Origin: Bacillota bacterium
GTDB lineage: Bacteria > Bacillota > Desulfitobacteriia > Desulfitobacteriales > Desulfitobacteriaceae
NCBI GenBank assembly: GCA_021849995.1
Contig: JAJZSC010000169.1
Span: forward strand, 1 to 7,129
Length of the DNA: 7,129 bases
Direction: 5' to 3'
A program made the position numbers and the translations under genes. Positions 5,378-7,129 of the stretch are shown one piece after another. Position 1 is the first letter of the stretch. Each line of letters opens with the position of its first letter. The notes beneath the pieces were generated by a model. It had not been told where the DNA came from. It did no database searches and saw nothing but the letters and a program-made list of their open reading frames with translations.

Positions 5378-6208
5378 GTGACGGAGGTCGAACTAAAACG
5401 CGTAGCCAATACCATACGTCAGGACATCATCAAAATGCTTCTCCCGGCTAAATCAGGCCATCCTGGCGGAAGTTTATCCGGAGCGGATATTCTGGCTACA
5501 CTCTATTTTAAGGAAATGAACATAAATCCCGCTGAGCCAGCTTGGGCTGACCGGGATCGCTTTATTTTGGCTAAAGGACATGCTGCACCTGTTTTATATG
5601 CAGCTTTAGCTGAAAAGGGATTTTTCCCTAAAGAAGAACTGCTCTACTTAAGACAAACCGGACATATGTTACAGGGGCATCCTGACATGAAAAAGACTCC
5701 TGGTGTAGATATGTCTACGGGTTCGTTAGGACAGGGTCTATCCGTAGCAAATGGAATCGCCTTGGCAGGAAAGCTTGACAAGAAGGATTACAGAGTGTTT
5801 GTGTTGCTAGGAGACGGAGAGATGGCCGAAGGCCAGGTTTGGGAAGCAGCTATGGCAGCTGCCCACTATAAGTTGGATAATGTGGTAGGTATATTAGACT
5901 ACAACGGTTTGCAGATTGACGGACCAACTGATGAAGTGATGTCTTCTGCCCCGATAGCTGATAAATGGCGGGCCTTTGGCTGGCACGTGATTGAGGTTGA
6001 TGGCCATGATATTCAGGCCTTATTGAACTCTTATGCCGAGGCTAAACAAACCAAAGGAAAGCCTACAATTCTGATCGCCAAAACCATTAAGGGAAAAGGA
6101 GTCTCCTTTATGGAGAATCAGGTGGGCTGGCATGGAAATGCGCCTAATTCTGAACAGGCTGAACAAGCCTTAAAGGAATTGAGAGAGGAGGCTGAACAAC
6201 TTGGCTAA
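5378..6208 (+). CDS. tktA: Transketolase, N-terminal (thiamine diphosphate-binding) subunit, 276 aa
   Basis: N-terminal half of a two-gene transketolase, which moves two-carbon ketol units between sugar phosphates in the non-oxidative pentose phosphate pathway, in the cytoplasm. The thiamine diphosphate/metal motif is GDG (145-147) with Asn176 about 30 residues later. Other family marks are SGHPGGSLS (26-34), KGHAAP (66-71), GHPD (100-103), TGSLGQGLS (114-122), DGHD (208-211) and WHGNAP (251-256), which supply conserved active-site His residues. The length fits the subunit, not full transketolase (about 650 aa). The start is GTG 5378 with AAGGAGG (5364-5370) 7 nt upstream. It overlaps the C-terminal subunit gene by 8 nt, so the two are surely one operon. 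Split enzymes of this type can also act on other ketoses (for example apulose 4-phosphate), but no sugar-specific genes are visible here, so general transketolase is the safest call. Confidence 0.95.
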   Translation: MTEVELKRVANTIRQDIIKMLLPAKSGHPGGSLSGADILATLYFKEMNINPAEPAWADRDRFILAKGHAAPVLYAALAEKGFFPKEELLYLRQTGHMLQGHPDMKKTPGVDMSTGSLGQGLSVANGIALAGKLDKKDYRVFVLLGDGEMAEGQVWEAAMAAAHYKLDNVVGILDYNGLQIDGPTDEVMSSAPIADKWRAFGWHVIEVDGHDIQALLNSYAEAKQTKGKPTILIAKTIKGKGVSFMENQVGWHGNAPNSEQAEQALKELREEAEQLG

Positions 6209-7129
6209 ACAGGCAACTCGTGATGCATATGGAAAAGCAATTGTAAATTTAGGAGCAGAGAACTCTAATATAGTGGTACTTGATGCCGATTTATCCAAAT
6301 CAACAAAAACCGCGGATTTTGCTAAGCATTATCCTGATCGTTTCTTTAACATGGGTATTGCCGAAGCAAATATGATGTGTACTGCAGCTGGTTTCGCTAC
6401 AGCAGGAAAGATTCCGTTCGCCAGCACTTTCGCAGTATTTGCAACCGGACGGGCCTTTGAGCAAATCCGCAATTCTATTGCTTATCCCAAGCTCAATGTA
6501 AAAATAGCCGCCACCCATGCCGGTATAACGGTTGGGGAAGATGGTGGTTCTCATCAGGCTGTCGAGGATGTTGCTATCATGAGAGCCCTGCCCAATATGA
6601 CGGTGCTTGTCCCGGCCGACGGGGAGGAAACCCGTCAGGCAGTGTTGGCAGCCGCAGAGTATAAGGGCCCCGTCTACATCCGGATGGGTCGACTTGATGT
6701 CCCCCTTCTTTTCGACCAGGACTATAAATTCCAGATTGGTAAAGCGAATATTTTGAGAGAAGGCTCTGATGTGGCAATCCTGGCTATTGGCACAATGGTA
6801 TCAATCGCCTTGGAAGCTGCAGAGGAACTAAATTCTCAGGGGATTAATGCCACAGTTGTTAACGTAGCATCGGTAAAGCCAATAGATGAAGAAACTATCC
6901 TGAAAGTGGCAAGAGAAACCGGAGCGATCGTAACAGCCGAGGAGCATAACATAATTGGAGGTCTTGGAAGTGCCGTCTCGGAAGTAATAACCGGAGGATT
7001 TCCAGTACCGGTAGTCAGGGTTGGACTTAGGGATACATTTGGTGAATCCGGTCGTCCCTTGGAGCTGATGGAGAAATACGGGCTGACTAAAGAAGAGGTT
7101 ATGGAGGCAGCCCGAAAGGCAATGGGACT
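6201..7129 (+). CDS. tktB: Transketolase, C-terminal subunit, 3' end cut by the window edge
   Basis: Second half of the split transketolase: the pyrimidine-binding domain that completes the active site with the N-terminal subunit, followed by the C-terminal transketolase domain. 309 codons are open to the window end without a stop. Subunits of this family are about 310-315 aa, so only a few residues are missing. The catalytic Glu is in MGIAEAN (51-57, Glu55). THAGITVGEDGGSHQ (105-119) gives the conserved His106 and His118. TAEEHNIIGGLGSA (245-258) lies in the C-terminal domain. The start is TTG at 6201: AGAGGAGG (6184-6191), inside the end of the upstream gene, is 9 nt away, no ATG or GTG sits near the expected N-terminus, and the first residues (MAKQATRDAYGKA) fit the family. 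The 8-nt overlap suggests translational coupling and equal subunit amounts. Confidence 0.94.
   Translation, partial: MAKQATRDAYGKAIVNLGAENSNIVVLDADLSKSTKTADFAKHYPDRFFNMGIAEANMMCTAAGFATAGKIPFASTFAVFATGRAFEQIRNSIAYPKLNVKIAATHAGITVGEDGGSHQAVEDVAIMRALPNMTVLVPADGEETRQAVLAAAEYKGPVYIRMGRLDVPLLFDQDYKFQIGKANILREGSDVAILAIGTMVSIALEAAEELNSQGINATVVNVASVKPIDEETILKVARETGAIVTAEEHNIIGGLGSAVSEVITGGFPVPVVRVGLRDTFGESGRPLELMEKYGLTKEEVMEAARKAMG

Overview
This window looks like core chromosome of a low-to-moderate-GC, spore-forming Firmicute (Bacillota). A Desulfitobacterium/Desulfosporosinus/Peptococcaceae-type clostridium is my best guess. The reasons are the order hpf-secA-prfB, which is a known Firmicute neighbourhood; strong AAGGAGG-type ribosome binding sites with frequent GTG and TTG starts; a near-perfect sigma-H-type promoter in front of hpf; and a transketolase split into two subunit genes, as is common in clostridia and archaea. 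The genus is inference only. All genes are on the + strand.

Layout: 1-158 is an AT-rich leader with a hairpin and a possible ribosome-binding-site lock. 159-362 is a cold-shock protein gene, closed by a terminator at about 434-480. A sigma-H-like promoter (504-530) drives the long-form ribosome hibernation factor gene hpf (566-1096), which ends in a strong hairpin terminator (1121-1163). A sigma-A extended -10 promoter (1185-1213) precedes secA (1250-3748). A gap of about 135 bp containing a foldable segment and a TATAAT box leads to prfB (3884-4988). prfB is complete only if the ribosome makes the classical +1 programmed frameshift at 3950-3956. A textbook terminator (5034-5062) closes prfB. 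The 389-bp gap 4989-5377 also holds a GC-richer segment ending in a GCAA-loop hairpin and T-run (5130-5154), a possible sigma-A promoter (5212-5238) and a hairpin leader (5326-5361). The last block is a two-gene operon for the N-terminal (5378-6208) and C-terminal (6201 to beyond the window end) transketolase subunits, overlapping by 8 nt; the second gene has a TTG start.

Functionally the left three quarters is protein-synthesis and export housekeeping: an RNA chaperone (Csp), ribosome dimerisation and storage (HPF), preprotein translocation (SecA) and termination at UGA/UAA (RF2). Each of the first three genes appears to have its own transcription signals. The right end is central carbon metabolism (non-oxidative pentose phosphate pathway). 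I found no mobile element, CRISPR array, tRNA, rRNA or defence system, and nothing that amounts to a new multi-gene system. The items most worth a second look are regulatory: the sigma-H site at hpf, the weakened stimulator at the prfB frameshift site, the predicted lock on the csp ribosome binding site, and the unexplained structured segment at about 5085-5154.
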